A DNA stretch of 64,000 bases from Halomonas nitroreducens (GTDB lineage: Bacteria > Pseudomonadota > Gammaproteobacteria > Pseudomonadales > Halomonadaceae). A program made the position numbers and the translations under genes. Every line of letters begins with the position of its first letter. The first letter of the stretch is position 1. Below, in pieces: positions 18,219 through 29,114 of this stretch. A model generated the notes under the pieces. It saw only the letters and a program-made list of their open reading frames with translations. It made no database searches and was not told the DNA's origin. The stretch lies in the NCBI RefSeq assembly GCF_003966155.1, contig NZ_RXNS01000009.1, forward strand, positions 118,766 through 182,765, in the 5' to 3' direction.

Positions 18219-19841
18219 TCAGTTCCACGCCAGCAACAGGCCACCCAGCGCCGCGGCGCCGAGCACCGGCCAGGGTTGGCCACCTGTCCATTCGACCAGC
18301 GGTTGCCAGGCGAGTGCCACCGCCACCAGCAGCAGGCCCAGGCGCAGTCGGCGCTGACGTCGGTCCTGGCGGTCGAGCTGGCGGCGGATGGCCCCGACCG
18401 CCTCGGCCTGGCGGCGATGCTGGTGATGGCCATGCTCGGCCCGGGCCAGGGCCTGGTGGGCCAGCACCGGCAGTTCAGGCAGCTGGCGGGAGAGTTCCGG
18501 TGCCTGGCGCTTGAGCGATTCCCAGAAGCCCCGGGCGCCGGCTCGCTCCTTCATCCACTGTTCCAGGTAGGGCTTGGCGGTGGCCCAGAGGTCCAGGTCC
18601 GGATACAGCTGGCGGCCCAGGCCCTCGATGTTGAGCAGGGTCTTCTGCAGCAGCACCAGTTGGGGCTGGACCTCCATGTTGAAGCGCCGCGCGGTCTGGA
18701 ACAGGCCCAGCAGCACCTGGCCGAAGGAGATGTCCTTGAGGGGTTTCTCGAGGATCGGCTCGCAGACGGTGCGTACCGCCGCCGCGAATTCGTTGGCCCG
18801 GGTATCCTCGCCGACCCAGCCCGACTCGATGTGCAGGGCCGCCACCTCGTAATAGTCCTGGTGGAAGAAGGCCAGCAGGTTACGGGCCAGGTAGTCCTGA
18901 TCCTCCCGGGTCAGGCTGCCGACGATGCCGCAGTCGATGGCGATGTACTGGGGGTCCCAGGGCGTTTCCCGGGAGACGAAGATGTTGCCCGGATGCATGT
19001 CGGCATGGAAGAAGTTGTCGCGGAAGACCTGGGTGAAGAAGATCTCCACGCCGCGCTCGGCGAGTTTCTTGAGGTCGGTGCCCTGGGCCGCCAGGGCCAC
19101 GGTGTCGGCCACCGGCACGCCATGGATGCGTTCCTGGACCATCACCCGCCGGCGGGTCAGCTCCCAGTGGATGGCCGGCACGAACAGCAGCGGCGAGCCC
19201 TTGAAGTTGCGCTTGAGCTGGGAGGTATTGGCGGCTTCCTTGGTCAGGTCGAGCTCGTCGAACAGCGTCGATTCGTAGTCACGCACCACCTCCACGGGGC
19301 GCAGCCGACGGGCCTCGGGGATGCGGGCCAGCAGGCCGGCGACCCGGTACATGAGCGCCATGTCCTGGCGCATCACCCGCTCGATCCCCGGGCGGATGAT
19401 CTTCACCACCACTTCCTCGCCTCCGTGCAGGCGGGCGGCATGCACCTGGGCCACCGAGGCCGAGGCCAGCGGCTCGGGCGCGAAGTCGGCGAAGGCCTCG
19501 CTCAGCGGCATGGCGAGTTCTTCTTCGACCAGCGCTCGGGCCTCGCGCCCGGGGAAGGGCGGGACCTGGTCCTGCAGGCGTCTGAGTTCGTCGGCGATGT
19601 CCTCGGGGAAGAGGTCGCGGCGGGTCGACAGCACCTGGCCGAACTTGACGAAGATCGGCCCCAGGGTCTCCAGGGCCAGGCGCAGGCGCTCTCCCCGGGG
19701 GCGGGGCCCGATGGGCACCAGGCGCAGCGGCGACAGGGTCAGCACCAGGCGCAGCCACCAGGGCAGGCGCTCCAGGGGCAGCAGGGTGTCGAGGCGGTAG
19801 CGGGTGATCACCCAGCCGATGCGCAGCAGCCGCGGGATCAT
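18219..19841 (-). CDS. ubiB: Ubiquinone biosynthesis protein kinase-like UbiB
   Basis: UbiB is an atypical protein-kinase-like membrane ATPase needed for ubiquinone synthesis, probably moving or presenting prenylated intermediates. The family motif lies in [24 protein letters not shown], the Ala-rich nucleotide loop in [13 protein letters not shown], and the catalytic region in [11 protein letters not shown] and [10 protein letters not shown]. Two hydrophobic helices follow near the C terminus. ATG at 19841 ([18 protein letters not shown]) gives 540 residues, the normal length; the longer upstream frame overlaps ubiJ without conservation. The start overlaps the ubiJ stop by 4 nt. Confidence 0.95.
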   Translation of the reverse strand: MIPRLLRIGWVITRYRLDTLLPLERLPWWLRLVLTLSPLRLVPIGPRPRGERLRLALETLGPIFVKFGQVLSTRRDLFPEDIADELRRLQDQVPPFPGREARALVEEELAMPLSEAFADFAPEPLASASVAQVHAARLHGGEEVVVKIIRPGIERVMRQDMALMYRVAGLLARIPEARRLRPVEVVRDYESTLFDELDLTKEAANTSQLKRNFKGSPLLFVPAIHWELTRRRVMVQERIHGVPVADTVALAAQGTDLKKLAERGVEIFFTQVFRDNFFHADMHPGNIFVSRETPWDPQYIAIDCGIVGSLTREDQDYLARNLLAFFHQDYYEVAALHIESGWVGEDTRANEFAAAVRTVCEPILEKPLKDISFGQVLLGLFQTARRFNMEVQPQLVLLQKTLLNIEGLGRQLYPDLDLWATAKPYLEQWMKERAGARGFWESLKRQAPELSRQLPELPVLAHQALARAEHGHHQHRRQAEAVGAIRRQLDRQDRRQRRLRLGLLLVAVALAWQPLVEWTGGQPWPVLGAAALGGLLLAWN

Positions 19842-20482
19842 GCGCGGCCCTCCTGGCCCGTCAGTCGCCGGCGCAGGCGCTCGAGGCGGGCCTCGAGGCG
19901 GTCGGTGGTGATCTCCAGTTCGGTGAGGTGGTCGCGCAAGATCTCGAGCTGGTGGCGGCCCGGCAGCAGCCGGGCCTCCTCGAAGACATATTCCGAGACG
20001 TCGGCACACAGCTCCTGGCGGGTGCGCAGGCCCCAGCGGCCCAGGCTGCGCACGCCCTCGGCCAGGCTATGGGCCGGAATGTCGCCGAGCCAGCGGGCCA
20101 GCTCGCCCTCCCAGTCCAGGTCCAGGTCCAGCAGCAGGTCCCGGGCGGCCTCCAGCAGGTGAATGCGGCCACGCACCGCCAGCTTGCCCTGAAACATCAG
20201 CCGCTCCACCGAGGCCCCGCCGAGCAGTTCGCCGAGGGTCTCGGTATCGAGCTCGACGACCGCGTCGTAGGCCTCCTCCGGTGCCTCGTCCTGGCGCAGC
20301 AGGTCCAGGCCCTGGGGGTGGAAGTGCACGGCCAGCGCCAGTGGCGGATGCTCGAGGCGCAGCAGGATGCGCTGTCCCGCCAGGCGGGCGAGGCGCGCGG
20401 GGGCGGCGGGGTCGCGGGCAAGCAGGGCGTTGAGGGTGCGTTCCAGGCCACCCAGCAGCAGGGTCGGTGTCAGCGCCATCAC
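19838..20482 (-). CDS. ubiJ: Ubiquinone biosynthesis accessory factor UbiJ
   Basis: UbiJ carries an SCP2 lipid-binding domain (about residues 15-115: [20 protein letters not shown] and later [19 protein letters not shown]) and a C-terminal coiled coil ([27 protein letters not shown]). With UbiK it organises the soluble Ubi complex and holds the hydrophobic quinone precursors. The 214-residue length and the position between ubiE and ubiB agree. Two ATG codons in a row (20482, 20479) leave the exact start open. It lies 4 bp after ubiE. Confidence 0.93.
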   Translation of the reverse strand: MMALTPTLLLGGLERTLNALLARDPAAPARLARLAGQRILLRLEHPPLALAVHFHPQGLDLLRQDEAPEEAYDAVVELDTETLGELLGGASVERLMFQGKLAVRGRIHLLEAARDLLLDLDLDWEGELARWLGDIPAHSLAEGVRSLGRWGLRTRQELCADVSEYVFEEARLLPGRHQLEILRDHLTELEITTDRLEARLERLRRRLTGQEGRA

Positions 20483-20486
20483 GACC

Positions 20487-21242
20487 TCACAGCTTGATGC
20501 CGCGGTGCAGGGCGACGACGCCCCCGGTGAGATTGGTATACTCGACGCGCTCCAGGCCGGCGGCCTCCATCATGCCCTTGAGGGTCTCCTGGTCGGGGTG
20601 CATGCGGATCGACTCGGCCAGGTAGCGATAGCTGTCGGCGTCGCCGGCGACCAGCTCGCCCATGCGCGGCAGCAGGCGGAAGGAGTACTCGTCGTAGGCG
20701 CGGGTCAGCAGCGGGTTGCCGGGCTTGGAGAACTCCAGCACGAGCAGGCGGCCGCCGGGCTTGAGCACCCGGGCCATGGAGCGCAGGGCGGCGTCCTTGT
20801 CGGTGACGTTGCGCAGGCCGAAGGCAATGGTAATGCAGTCGAAGGTGTTGTCGGGAAACGGCAGGGTCTCGGCATTGGCCTGGACGTACTCGACGTTGCC
20901 GCCCACGCCCCGGTCGAGCAGCTTGTCGCGGCCGACCCGCAGCATGGACTCGTTGATGTCGGCGAGCACCACGCGCCCTCGCGGCCCGACCAGCCGCGAG
21001 AACTTCCACGTCAGGTCGCCGGTGCCGCCGGCGATGTCCAGCACGCTGTGACCCGGGCGCACCCCGGCGCGCTCGATGGTCAGGCGCTTCCACAGGCGGT
21101 GGATGCCGAAGGACATCAGGTCGTTCATCACGTCATAGCGGGACGCCACCGAGTGGAAGACATGGGCCACGCGGGAGGCCTTTTCCTCGACCGGGACTTC
21201 CTGGTAGCCGAAGTGGGTGGTGCGCTTGTCGCTGGGGGTCAT
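20487..21242 (-). CDS. ubiE: Ubiquinone/menaquinone C-methyltransferase UbiE
   Basis: UbiE is the SAM-dependent C-methyltransferase of ubiquinone (and, where present, menaquinone) synthesis. The 251-residue protein shows [42 protein letters not shown] N-terminal signatures (segments TTHFGYQEV and [13 protein letters not shown]), the SAM-binding [11 protein letters not shown] near residues 70-80, and the acidic DKLL...[10 protein letters not shown] region. It heads the ubiE-ubiJ-ubiB-hisE-tatABC block on the reverse strand. A likely -10 element, TACAAT, lies about 70 bp upstream. Confidence 0.97.
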   Translation of the reverse strand: MTPSDKRTTHFGYQEVPVEEKASRVAHVFHSVASRYDVMNDLMSFGIHRLWKRLTIERAGVRPGHSVLDIAGGTGDLTWKFSRLVGPRGRVVLADINESMLRVGRDKLLDRGVGGNVEYVQANAETLPFPDNTFDCITIAFGLRNVTDKDAALRSMARVLKPGGRLLVLEFSKPGNPLLTRAYDEYSFRLLPRMGELVAGDADSYRYLAESIRMHPDQETLKGMMEAAGLERVEYTNLTGGVVALHRGIKL

Positions 21243-21574
21243 GCGGGGGAGGCTCCCGAGTCAGCTGCACATGGGAGGCGAGGCCGGGGCCGCGCCGATG
21301 GGGCGCCATTGTAGCGTCCTCCAGTGACCCTTGTCTTGACGTGGGTCCCGACGCTCAGGGCTTGCATGATCGAATAGCGGCTCGCGTCGGATCCGACGAC
21401 AGGCCGGCGAGGGGCGCTGTACATCCATCCTGGGGCGGCTACCGACGCCCGGCGGCGCTCTCGCGTCGCGCATCGCCTGCAGGTCCGGTGCTGGCCATCC
21501 CGTTCGGAGGAGTCCTCTCACCCATGGCGTAGGCTCTCTTTGCGACCCGTCCCCGGCGTCTGTCGGTCAGCAGC
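21243..21574. other. Intergenic region upstream of ubiE
   Basis: The 332-bp gap contains no credible ORF. On the minus strand a TACAAT -10-like element (21308-21313) could start the ubiE operon near 21301. The rest carries imperfect dyads and ATCCATCCTGGGG-type sequence that could be a degraded dispersed repeat. I see no defined terminator for the DUF971 gene, which reads into this region. Confidence 0.45.
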
Positions 21575-21958
21575 CTATAGCTGCTTGATCTCGATGCCGA
21601 GTGGCTCCCGGGATGCTCCGGCCTGCTCGAGGCGCCTCAGGTAGTCGGCCCAGTTGGTCTCCCGGTGCTGAATCAAGTCATACAGGTAGTCCCAGCTGTA
21701 GAGGCCGCTGTCATGGCCGTCGTCGAAGTGCAGCTTGAGTGCATAGCGGCCGGTCTGGGAGATATTGGCCAGGCCGACGTGCTTCTTGCCGACCTGCAGG
21801 GTGGCGGAATCCGGGCCGTGGCCGCGTACCTCGGCGGAGGGCGAGAAGACCCGCAGGTATTCCACCGAGAGGCGGTGGCTCTCGCCGCCCGCGTAGGTCA
21901 GCTCCAGCTCCCGGTCCTGCTTGTGATAGTGCACCTTGGTAGGGATGGGGGCGGACAT
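21575..21958 (-). CDS. DUF971 domain protein
   Basis: The 127-residue product consists of a single DUF971 (gamma-butyrobetaine hydroxylase N-terminal-like) domain: VHYHKQDRELELTYAGGESHRLSVEYLRVFSPSAEV, VGLANISQTGRYALKLHFDDGHDSGLYSWDYLYDL. Such stand-alone proteins are near-universal in gammaproteobacteria, often beside hslVU as here, but their role is not established; links to iron-sulfur metabolism have been proposed for domain relatives. It lacks the Cys-rich metal site of the eukaryotic fusion form. It lies 123 bp downstream of hslU on the same strand. Confidence 0.88.
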   Translation of the reverse strand: MSAPIPTKVHYHKQDRELELTYAGGESHRLSVEYLRVFSPSAEVRGHGPDSATLQVGKKHVGLANISQTGRYALKLHFDDGHDSGLYSWDYLYDLIQHRETNWADYLRRLEQAGASREPLGIEIKQL

Positions 21959-21970
21959 AAAAGCACCTTC

Positions 21971-22080
21971 GGTGAGCTTGAAGCCGGAAGCCGGAAGTTA
22001 ACCCCGAAGTGAGTTCGAGTCTTCCAGCCTTCGCCGCGAAGCGGCGTTCTTCCAGCTTCAAGCTTACAGCTTATAGCTGG
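21971..22080. repeat. Composite repeat with hairpin and CTTNNAG array at the hslU end
   Basis: AGCTTGAAGCCGGAAG on the left and CTTCCAGCTTCAAGCT on the right are near-perfect inverted arms. Between them is a perfect hairpin CGCCGC / GCGGCG with loop GAA (about 22032-22046). Four tandem heptamers CTTCCAG, CTTCAAG, CTTACAG, CTTATAG fill 22049-22076, ending five bases before the hslU stop codon. It is related to the arrays at 16301 and 26826. Confidence 0.75.
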
Positions 22081-22081
22081 G

Positions 22082-23404
22082 TTACAGGATATACCGCGAC
22101 AGATCCTCGTCCATCGCCAGCTCGCCGAGCTGGGAGTCGACGTAGGCGGCATCGATGGTCAGCGGGCTGCCGATGTCGGAGCCCTTGAAGGAGGCCTCCT
22201 CCAGCAGGCGCTCCATCACCGTGTGCAGGCGGCGGGCGCCGATGTTCTCGGTGCCTTCGTTGACCTTCCAGGCGATCTCGGCGATGCGCTCGATGCCGTC
22301 CTCGGTGAACACGACCTCGAGCTCCTCGGTCTTGAGAAGTGCCTCGTACTGGCGGGTCAGGGCCGCGGAGGGCTCGGTGAGGATGCGCTTGAAGTCGTCC
22401 GGCGTCAGGGCATCGAGCTCGACGCGGATCGGCAGCCGGCCCTGCAGCTCGGGAATCAGGTCCGAGGGGCGCGACAGGTGGAAGGCGCCGGAGGCGATGA
22501 ACAGGATATGGTCGGTCTTCACCATGCCATGCTTGGTGGAGACACTGGAGCCCTCGATGAGCGGCAGCAGGTCGCGCTGCACGCCCTCCCGGGAGACCTC
22601 GCCGCCGCTGGACTGGCCGCTGCCCTTGGCGACCTTGTCGATCTCGTCGAGAAAGACGATGCCGTTCTGCTCGACGGCCTCGATGGCCCGCTGCTTGATG
22701 TCCTCCTCGTTGACCAGCTTGGCGGCCTCCTCGTCGCGCAGCAGGGCGAAGGCATCACGCACCGCCACGCGGCGGGTCTCGGTCTTCTGCTTGCCCATGT
22801 TGGAGAACAGGCTCTGCAGCTGGTTGGTCATCTCCTCCATGCCCGGCGGGGTCATGATGTCGATGCCCTGGCCCTGCTGGGTCACCTCGATGTCGATCTC
22901 CTTGTCGTCGAGGTCGCCCTCGCGAAGCTTCTTGCGGAAGGCCTGGCGGGTCGAGCTCTCGGTGCGGGGCTGGTCCTCCTGGCCGCGGGGTGGCGGCAGC
23001 AGGGCATCGAGGATACGGTCCTCGGCGGCGTCCTCGGCGCGATGGCGCACCTCGTCCTTGGCCTGCTCGCGGACCAGCTTGATGGCGGCCTCGGTGAGGT
23101 CGCGGACGATGGACTCCACGTCACGGCCCACGTAGCCCACCTCGGTGAACTTGGTGGCCTCGACCTTGATGAAGGGGGCGCCGGCCAGCTTGGCCAGGCG
23201 GCGAGCGATCTCGGTCTTGCCCACGCCGGTGGGGCCGATCATCAGGATGTTCTTGGGCGTGACTTCGTGGCGCAGCTCGCCGTCGAGCTGCATGCGCCGC
23301 CAGCGGTTGCGCAGGGCGATGGCCACGGCGCGCTTGGCGTCCTGCTGGCCGATGATGTACTGGTCCAAGGCGTGGACGATCTCGCGGGGGGTCATCCGGG
23401 TCAT
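22082..23404 (-). CDS. hslU: HslUV protease ATPase subunit
   Basis: HslU is the AAA+ unfoldase that feeds substrates to HslV. The 440-residue protein shows [31 protein letters not shown] at the start, Walker [10 protein letters not shown] near residues 56-64, the pore motif GYVGRD, the intermediate I domain with a Glu-rich stretch, Walker [14 protein letters not shown], sensor residues, and the C-terminal EDLSRYIL tail that docks into HslV. I chose ATG 23404 ([10 protein letters not shown]), which lies 2 bp after the hslV stop; the open frame upstream belongs to another reading of hslV. Confidence 0.97.
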   Translation of the reverse strand: MTRMTPREIVHALDQYIIGQQDAKRAVAIALRNRWRRMQLDGELRHEVTPKNILMIGPTGVGKTEIARRLAKLAGAPFIKVEATKFTEVGYVGRDVESIVRDLTEAAIKLVREQAKDEVRHRAEDAAEDRILDALLPPPRGQEDQPRTESSTRQAFRKKLREGDLDDKEIDIEVTQQGQGIDIMTPPGMEEMTNQLQSLFSNMGKQKTETRRVAVRDAFALLRDEEAAKLVNEEDIKQRAIEAVEQNGIVFLDEIDKVAKGSGQSSGGEVSREGVQRDLLPLIEGSSVSTKHGMVKTDHILFIASGAFHLSRPSDLIPELQGRLPIRVELDALTPDDFKRILTEPSAALTRQYEALLKTEELEVVFTEDGIERIAEIAWKVNEGTENIGARRLHTVMERLLEEASFKGSDIGSPLTIDAAYVDSQLGELAMDEDLSRYIL

Positions 23405-23406
23405 GG

Positions 23407-23925
23407 TCAGAGCTCTTCCAGCGTGACGTTGTGGTTGGTGAACACGCAGATGTCGGCGGCGATCTCCAGCGACTTCTCGGTGATCTCGCGGGCCGGCAGT
23501 TCGGTGTTCTCGAGCAGCGCGCGGGCCGCGGCCTGGGCAAAGTTGCCACCGGAGCCGATGGCGATGATGCCGCGCTCGGGCTCCACCACGTCGCCGTTGC
23601 CGGTGATGATCAACGAGGCGTGCTTGTCGGCCACGGCGAGCAGCGCCTCCAGGCGGCGCAGGGCGCGGTCGGTGCGCCAGTCCTTGGCCAGCTCCACGGC
23701 GGCCTTGGTGAGGTTGCCCTGGTGCTTCTCGAGCTGGGCCTCGAAGCGCTCGAAGAGGGTGAAGGCATCGGCGGTGCCGCCGGCGAAGCCGGCCAGCACC
23801 TGGCCGCGGTAGAGGCGACGCACCTTGCTGGCGTTGCCCTTCATCACGGTGTTGCCCAGCGAGACCTGGCCGTCGCCGGCCAGGGCCACCTGGTCGCCGC
23901 GACGCACGGAAACGATCGTGGTCAT
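23407..23925 (-). CDS. hslV: HslUV protease peptidase subunit
   Basis: HslV is the proteasome-like threonine peptidase. After removal of Met1 the N-terminal Thr2 ([10 protein letters not shown]) is the nucleophile; the conserved [26 protein letters not shown] and [20 protein letters not shown] follow. At 172 residues it is full length. It is coupled to hslU (2-bp gap). A heat-shock sigma32 promoter is expected from E. coli, but I could not find a convincing match upstream; the region instead holds a palindromic element at 23997-24110. Confidence 0.97.
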   Translation of the reverse strand: MTTIVSVRRGDQVALAGDGQVSLGNTVMKGNASKVRRLYRGQVLAGFAGGTADAFTLFERFEAQLEKHQGNLTKAAVELAKDWRTDRALRRLEALLAVADKHASLIITGNGDVVEPERGIIAIGSGGNFAQAAARALLENTELPAREITEKSLEIAADICVFTNHNVTLEEL

Positions 23926-23996
23926 GGAGGGGACTCCTTGAGGGAGACGAAGACTCCCGATGACTTTGGAAACGCTCCACAGATGCCTGCGCGGGC

Positions 23997-24110
23997 GAAT
24001 CGCTGCGTTGCGCGGTGCTCGAAATCCTCACATATCGCTTGCCTATGCTCCGGTTTCTCCGCTCCGTGCGCCTTGCGCTTCACTCCGCTCGTCGATTTGT
24101 GCAGCGATTC
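23997..24110. repeat. 114-bp element with 10-bp perfect inverted ends
   Basis: GAATCGCTGC (23997-24006) and GCAGCGATTC (24101-24110) are exact inverted repeats enclosing about 94 bp. A second perfect stem, CGGCGCCGC / GCGGCGCCG, lies just beyond at 24117-24139. No transposase is present. It could be a small non-autonomous element or REP-like repeat placed between the SPOR gene and hslV; copy number elsewhere is unknown. Confidence 0.5.
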
Positions 24111-24197
24111 CCTTTTCGGCGCCGCGAGGGGCGGCGCCGTGAATGAGCTTCAGGGGAGGTGCGGGCGCCCGGTCGGGAATTCAACCGTGCCAAGGCA

Positions 24198-24938
24198 TCA
24201 TTGCAGCTGGATCAGCAGCGGCTCGATGCCCTGGGTGACCATCAGGTCCTGGGCGCGGTTGAGCTCGCGGCGGTCGCTGTAGGGACCCACCTGGACCCGG
24301 TGCCAGGTGGCGCCGTCGCCGGTCTGGACCTCGCTGATCTTGGCCAGCAGGCCGAAGTCCTGGAGGCGGCTGGCCAGGCGGCGGGCATCGCCGGAGGCCC
24401 GGAAGGACGCCGCCTGCAGCACGTAGCGCTTGCCGTCCCCGGCATCGGGGGGCGAAGCCGGCTCGGCGGTCGATTCGGCGGGAGCGCTGTTGGCGGCGAT
24501 CACCTGGGCGATGGGGTCGTCCGCCGCGGCCGCCGGCCGGGCCTGCTCCTCGTCGGTTTCGGCCTCGGGCGGCCTCGGCGGCGGGGTGGCGGTGGAATCC
24601 GGCACCTGGCCACCCGGGGCGATCACTTCCGACTCGGGCAGCAGGGTATAGAACTCGAAGGTCGGCATGCGCGGCTCGTCCGGCGCCGGTGGGTCTTCCC
24701 CGCCGCTTGTCCCGTCGGCAGAGGCGGGGGGCTTGGGCACGACCGTGGCCAGCGGCGAGACCGGCCCGTCCTGCCAGGGCGCGGTGCCATGCTGGTGCTG
24801 GGAGATCAAGAAACCGGCGACCATGCCGGCGAGCCCCCAGAGCCAGCCGGGCAGTCCACGCCGCTGGGGCTTGGCCGGGCGACGCTTGCTGCTGGTGGCG
24901 CCGCGCTTGCGGTTGGCGGGGGGCTTGCGGCTGGCCAT
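24198..24938 (-). CDS. SPOR-domain cell-envelope protein
   Basis: The 246-residue product has a basic cytoplasmic N terminus (MASRKPPANRKRGATSSKRR), one transmembrane helix (about residues 29-46, GLPGWLWGLAGMVAGFLI), a long Pro/Ala/Glu-rich periplasmic linker, and a C-terminal SPOR domain (about 168-246, KRYVLQAASFRASGDARRLASRLQ). SPOR domains bind denuded peptidoglycan at the septum. The layout resembles FtsN, and this locus (priA-argS-SPOR-hslVU) encodes FtsN-like proteins in Pseudomonas relatives. FtsN's essential central segment cannot be identified with confidence. Confidence 0.85.
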   Translation of the reverse strand: MASRKPPANRKRGATSSKRRPAKPQRRGLPGWLWGLAGMVAGFLISQHQHGTAPWQDGPVSPLATVVPKPPASADGTSGGEDPPAPDEPRMPTFEFYTLLPESEVIAPGGQVPDSTATPPPRPPEAETDEEQARPAAAADDPIAQVIAANSAPAESTAEPASPPDAGDGKRYVLQAASFRASGDARRLASRLQDFGLLAKISEVQTGDGATWHRVQVGPYSDRRELNRAQDLMVTQGIEPLLIQLQ

Positions 24939-24941
24939 GGA

Positions 24942-26627
24942 TTACATCTCCTCGGGGGCGCCGACACCCATCAGGTCCAGGCCGTTGCGCAGCACCTGGC
25001 GGGTGGCCAGGCCCAGCGCCAGGCGGGCGTTGCGCTGGGCGTCGTCCTCGACCATCACCTTCACCGCGTTGTAGCAGGTATGGAACTCGGCGGCGAGGTC
25101 GAGCAGATACTGGGCGATCTGCTGGGGCTCCCGGGCAGCGGCGGCATGCTCGACCACCTCGGGGTAGCGCGCCAGGCGATTGAGGAGGGTCTTCTCCTGG
25201 TCGGCGTCGAGCAGCGCCAGGCTCGCCATGGCCTGGGCATGGTCGAAGGGCTGGCCCTCGGCCTCGGCCTTGCGCAGCATGCTGCAGACCCGGGCATGGG
25301 CGTACTGGACGTAGTAGACCGGGTTGTCGTTGGACTGGGAGCGGGCCAGGTCGATGTCGAAGGTCAGCTGCGAGTCGGCGCGGCGGGCGGCCAGGAAGAA
25401 GCGGGTGGCATCGCGGCCCACCTCGTCGATCAGGTCGCGCACCGTGACGTAGCTGCCGGCCCGCTTGGAAAGCTTCACCTCCACGCCGGAGCGGGTGACC
25501 ATCACCATCTGGTGCAGCACATAGTCCGGCCAGCCCTCGGGAATGCCGGCCTCCAGGGCCTGCAGCCCGGCACGCACCCGCGTCACCGTGGAGTGGTGGT
25601 CGGCGCCCTGCTCGTTGATCACGGTGGTGAAGCCGCGCTGCCACTTGTCGAGGTGGTAGGCGACGTCGGGCAGGAAATAGGTGTAGTCGCCGTCGGACTT
25701 GCGCATGACCCGGTCCTTGTCGTCACCGAAATCGGTGGTGCGCAGCCAGGTGGCGCCCTCGCGCTCATAGGTATGGCCCCGCTCGGCGAGGCGGGCCGCG
25801 GTGGCCGCTACCTTGCCGTCGCGGTACAGCGAGGACTCGAGGAAGTAGACATCGAACTCCACGCCGAAGGCGCGCAAGTCGAGGTCCTGCTCGCGGCGCA
25901 GGTAGGCCACGGCGAAGTCGCGGATGGCGTCGAGGTCGTCGGGGTCGCCCTTGGCGGTGACGTGGCGGTCGTCGGCATGGACCGCCTCGCGGGCCAGGTA
26001 GGCGTTGGCCACGTCGATGATGTAGCCGCCGCGGTAGCCGTCGGCGGGCCAGCCGGCGTCTTCGGGATCGATGCCCTTGGCGCGTGCCTGGACCGAGCGC
26101 GCCAGATTGGTGATCTGGGCGCCGGCGTCGTTGTAGTAGAACTCGCGGGTGACGTCGTGGCCGGTGGCCTCCAGCAGGCGGCACAGGCAGTCGCCGATGG
26201 CTGCGCCGCGACCATGGCCGACGTGCAGCGGGCCGGTGGGATTGGCGGAGACGAATTCCACCTGCACCTTCTGGCCCTGGCCGGTGAGGCTGCGGCCGAA
26301 GGCGTCGCCGTTGTCGAGAACCTGGCGCACCACCTGGGCAGCAGCGTCGGTAGCGGCGAAGAAGTTGACGAAGCCGGGGCCGGCGATCTCCACCCTGGCC
26401 ACCGCGTCGTTTGCCGGCAGGGCCGCGACCAGGGCCTCGGCGAGCTCGCGGGGCTTCTTGCCGGCGGGCTTGGCGAGCGCCAGCGCCAGGTTGGTGGCGT
26501 AGTCACCGTGGGCCTTGTCGCGGGTAGGGTCGACCTTGATGGTCGGGGCAAGCTCGGAGGGCAGCACGCCCTGGCGCTTGAGTTGGTCCAGGGCAGCTTC
26601 CAGCAGCGAGATGATGGTGTCTTTCAT
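24942..26627 (-). CDS. argS: Arginyl-tRNA synthetase
   Basis: ArgS charges tRNA-Arg; two of its substrates are encoded near 62.4 kb. The 561-residue class Ia enzyme has the [12 protein letters not shown] version of the HIGH motif (near residue 130), an N-terminal Add domain, a [10 protein letters not shown] variant of KMSKS, and the C-terminal DALR anticodon-binding domain with [12 protein letters not shown] 26627 ([16 protein letters not shown]) is the start of conserved sequence; an upstream in-frame ATG at 26690 lacks support. The stop is 3 bp before the SPOR gene. Confidence 0.97.
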   Translation of the reverse strand: MKDTIISLLEAALDQLKRQGVLPSELAPTIKVDPTRDKAHGDYATNLALALAKPAGKKPRELAEALVAALPANDAVARVEIAGPGFVNFFAATDAAAQVVRQVLDNGDAFGRSLTGQGQKVQVEFVSANPTGPLHVGHGRGAAIGDCLCRLLEATGHDVTREFYYNDAGAQITNLARSVQARAKGIDPEDAGWPADGYRGGYIIDVANAYLAREAVHADDRHVTAKGDPDDLDAIRDFAVAYLRREQDLDLRAFGVEFDVYFLESSLYRDGKVAATAARLAERGHTYEREGATWLRTTDFGDDKDRVMRKSDGDYTYFLPDVAYHLDKWQRGFTTVINEQGADHHSTVTRVRAGLQALEAGIPEGWPDYVLHQMVMVTRSGVEVKLSKRAGSYVTVRDLIDEVGRDATRFFLAARRADSQLTFDIDLARSQSNDNPVYYVQYAHARVCSMLRKAEAEGQPFDHAQAMASLALLDADQEKTLLNRLARYPEVVEHAAAAREPQQIAQYLLDLAAEFHTCYNAVKVMVEDDAQRNARLALGLATRQVLRNGLDLMGVGAPEEM

Positions 26628-26745
26628 GGGGAGTCTGATGTCCTGTGGCGCGGGCGTGTCTGTCGCCCGTCGGCGGGCATTTGGCCGCACATTATCGACA
26701 ATTGCGTGCGGGCTTTAAACCCTGCCCGCGGCTTCGTCGCGAGCT

Positions 26746-26874
26746 GGAAGATCGTCCGCTTCGCGGACGTAAGCTTACAGCTGGAAGAAAAGCCCAAGAC
26801 GCGGGCTTTGGAGGAAAACTATTGCCTTCCAGCTTCCAGCTTCCAGCTTCCAGCTTCCAGCTTTCAGCTTTCAG
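26746..26874. repeat. Composite repeat with hairpin and seven-heptamer array at the priA end
   Basis: A perfect hairpin GTCCGC / GCGGAC (loop TTC, about 26755-26769) with flanking AGCTGGAAG copies is followed by a tandem array at 26826-26874: five CTTCCAG then two CTTTCAG units. The last unit overlaps the priA stop codon (26871-26873). This matches the arrangement at the ends of hslU and tatC. Confidence 0.8.
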
Positions 26875-29114
26875 CTGAGGGTTTGGGGATCGATGTCCAG
26901 CGACCAGCGAACCCGGCGTGCCGCCGGCTCGGCCTCTAGCCAGGCGGTGAGCCAGGCGCCGGCCTCGTGGAGCCGGCTGCGCTTCTCGGCACCGAGCATG
27001 ACCTGCAGGTGATAGCGGTTCTGGCGGCGCTCCATGGGCGCCGGCACCGGCCCCAGGCAGTCCACCTCCAGCCCGCGCTGCGCGAGATGCTCGCGCAAGG
27101 CCGCGGCAGCGCGGCCGCCAAGCTCGCTGACGGCCGGCTCCCGGGGGCTCTCCAGGCGGAGCAGGGCCAGGTGGCGGAAGGGCGGCAGCAGTGCTGCGCG
27201 GCGCTCCTCCAGCAACTGCTCGGCCAGGGCGTCGTAGCCGCGGGCCGCCAGCAGGCGCAGGTTGGGATCGTCGGCATGCAGGGTCTGCACCAGCACCCGG
27301 CCGGGATGGGCCGCTCGCCCGGCGCGGCCGGCCACCTGCTCGAGCAGCTGGGCGCTGTGCTCCAGGGCGCGGAAGTCGCTCGCGTAGAGGCCGGCATCGG
27401 CGTTGACCACCACCACCAGGGTCACGTGCGGCAGGTGGTGGCCCTTGGCCAGCATCTGGGTGCCCACCAGCAGGCAGGGCGCCCCGCGTCGTACCTCGGT
27501 CAGGGTCTGTTCCAGGGCGTCGCGACGGCGGGTGCTGTCGCGGTCGATGCGATAGACGGGGGTCTCGGGAAAGCGCTCGGCCAGGGTTTCCTCGGTGCGC
27601 TCGGTGCCGCTGCCCAAGGGGCGCAGGTCGGCGCTGCCGCAGTCCGGGCAGGCGTCAGGCAGGGCCCGGCGGCGATCGCAGTGGTGGCAGGCGAGCAGCG
27701 GCGGCTGGCGGTGCAGGGTCATGCGCGCGTCGCAATGGTCACACTCGGCCATCCAGCCGCAAGCATGGCAGGCCAGGGTCGGCGCGAAGCCACGACGATT
27801 GATGAACACCAGCACCTGGTGGCCGGCGGCCAGCGTCGACTCGATGGCCTCCATGACCGGTGGGATCAGCCCCCCGCGGCGCGGGCGGCCGCGCAGGTCG
27901 ACCAGTTCCAGACGCGCTGGGGGATGGCGGCTGGCGCGCTGGGTCAGCCGCAGGTGGCGATAGTCCCCGGCCAGGGCCCGCTGCAAGGTCTCCAGCGACG
28001 GCGTGGCACTGCCCAGTACCAGCGGGATGCCGTGGCGGTGGGCGCGGGCCACCGCCAGGTCCCGGGCGTGGTAGCGCAATCCCTCCTGCTGCTTGAAGGA
28101 GCCGTCGTGCTCCTCGTCGACGATGATCGCCCCGGGGCGGGCCAGCGGCGTGAAGATCGCCGAGCGGGTGCCGATGACGATGGGCGCGCGGCCGCTGGCG
28201 GCGGCCTCCCAGGCATCCAGGCGCTCGTGGTCGGTGAGCCCGGAGTGCAGCGCGACCACCGGCACCCGGAAACGGCTGCGAAAGCGCGCCAGGGTCTGGG
28301 GCGTGAGACCGATCTCCGGCACCAGCACCAGGGCCTGGCGTCCCCGTCCCACCACGGCCTCGATCAGCTGCAGATAGACCTCGGTCTTGCCACTGCCGGT
28401 GACACCATGCAGCAGGCAGGGGTGGAAGGCGTCGAGCTGCTCGTGCAGCGCCGCCAGGGCGGCGGCCTGCTCCCGCTGGAGCGGCAGGGCCGGCTCGGCC
28501 AGCAGCGGCCCGGCCTGGCCGGCCGGCGTGGCGGTCCGTGGCTCCTCGAGGCGCTCGACAAGCCCCTTGTCGACCAGCGCCTTGAGCTGGTCACGGCTGA
28601 ACGACTGAGCGAGCACGGCCTGGGTGACCAGGCCGTGAGGGTGCTGGCGTAGCATGGCCAGCAGCTCGGCCTGGCGCGGGGCCCGGGCGAGGCCGGGGGG
28701 CACTTCCTGGGCGGCGGAGGCGGTTACCCGCCAGCGTTCCCGGGTGCGGGCCTCGAGGGCCCGTCCCTGACGCAGCAGGGCGGGCATCGCCTGGTGCAGG
28801 GTGTCACCGGGGGCATGCTGGTAGTAGCGGGCGGTGAAGCGGCACAGCCACAGCCAGTCCTCCGGCAGGGGGGCATCGTCCAGGCAGGCGTCGACGGGCT
28901 TGAGGGTGGCCAGCGGCAGGGCGCTGTCATCGCGGCATTCGAGGATTACCCCGACCACCTGGCGCCGCCCGAACGGCACCCGCACTCGCAGTCCCGGCTG
29001 CCAGCCACCGGCCGGCGGATCACCGCCGGGGCGGTAGTCGAACAGGCGGCGCAACGGCGAGGGGACGGCAACGCCCAGCACGCGAGGGGCGGGCCGGGAG
29101 GATGTATCGGACAA
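26871..29114 (-). CDS. priA: Primosomal protein N' (replication-restart helicase)
   Basis: PriA recognises stalled forks and D-loops and reloads DnaB. The 747-residue protein shows the N-terminal DNA-binding domain ([17 protein letters not shown]), Walker [13 protein letters not shown] near residue 237, the DEEH-type box [21 protein letters not shown], the two zinc-finger clusters ([35 protein letters not shown]), and helicase motifs V and VI. I favour the TTG start at 29114 with GGAGG just upstream, since conserved sequence starts a few residues later. priA and rpmE are divergent and their promoters overlap the priA start. Confidence 0.95.
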   Translation of the reverse strand: MSDTSSRPAPRVLGVAVPSPLRRLFDYRPGGDPPAGGWQPGLRVRVPFGRRQVVGVILECRDDSALPLATLKPVDACLDDAPLPEDWLWLCRFTARYYQHAPGDTLHQAMPALLRQGRALEARTRERWRVTASAAQEVPPGLARAPRQAELLAMLRQHPHGLVTQAVLAQSFSRDQLKALVDKGLVERLEEPRTATPAGQAGPLLAEPALPLQREQAAALAALHEQLDAFHPCLLHGVTGSGKTEVYLQLIEAVVGRGRQALVLVPEIGLTPQTLARFRSRFRVPVVALHSGLTDHERLDAWEAAASGRAPIVIGTRSAIFTPLARPGAIIVDEEHDGSFKQQEGLRYHARDLAVARAHRHGIPLVLGSATPSLETLQRALAGDYRHLRLTQRASRHPPARLELVDLRGRPRRGGLIPPVMEAIESTLAAGHQVLVFINRRGFAPTLACHACGWMAECDHCDARMTLHRQPPLLACHHCDRRRALPDACPDCGSADLRPLGSGTERTEETLAERFPETPVYRIDRDSTRRRDALEQTLTEVRRGAPCLLVGTQMLAKGHHLPHVTLVVVVNADAGLYASDFRALEHSAQLLEQVAGRAGRAAHPGRVLVQTLHADDPNLRLLAARGYDALAEQLLEERRAALLPPFRHLALLRLESPREPAVSELGGRAAAALREHLAQRGLEVDCLGPVPAPMERRQNRYHLQVMLGAEKRSRLHEAGAWLTAWLEAEPAARRVRWSLDIDPQTLS

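Noticed and set aside
23926..24197. Heat-shock sigma32 promoter for hslVU
   Set aside because: I looked for CTTGAA-N13-15-CCCCAT-type boxes on the minus strand and found no acceptable match.
24159..26939. Very long forward ORF (926 codons) across argS and the SPOR gene
   Set aside because: It is wholly antisense to argS and the SPOR gene and has a Gly/His/Leu-biased shadow composition.
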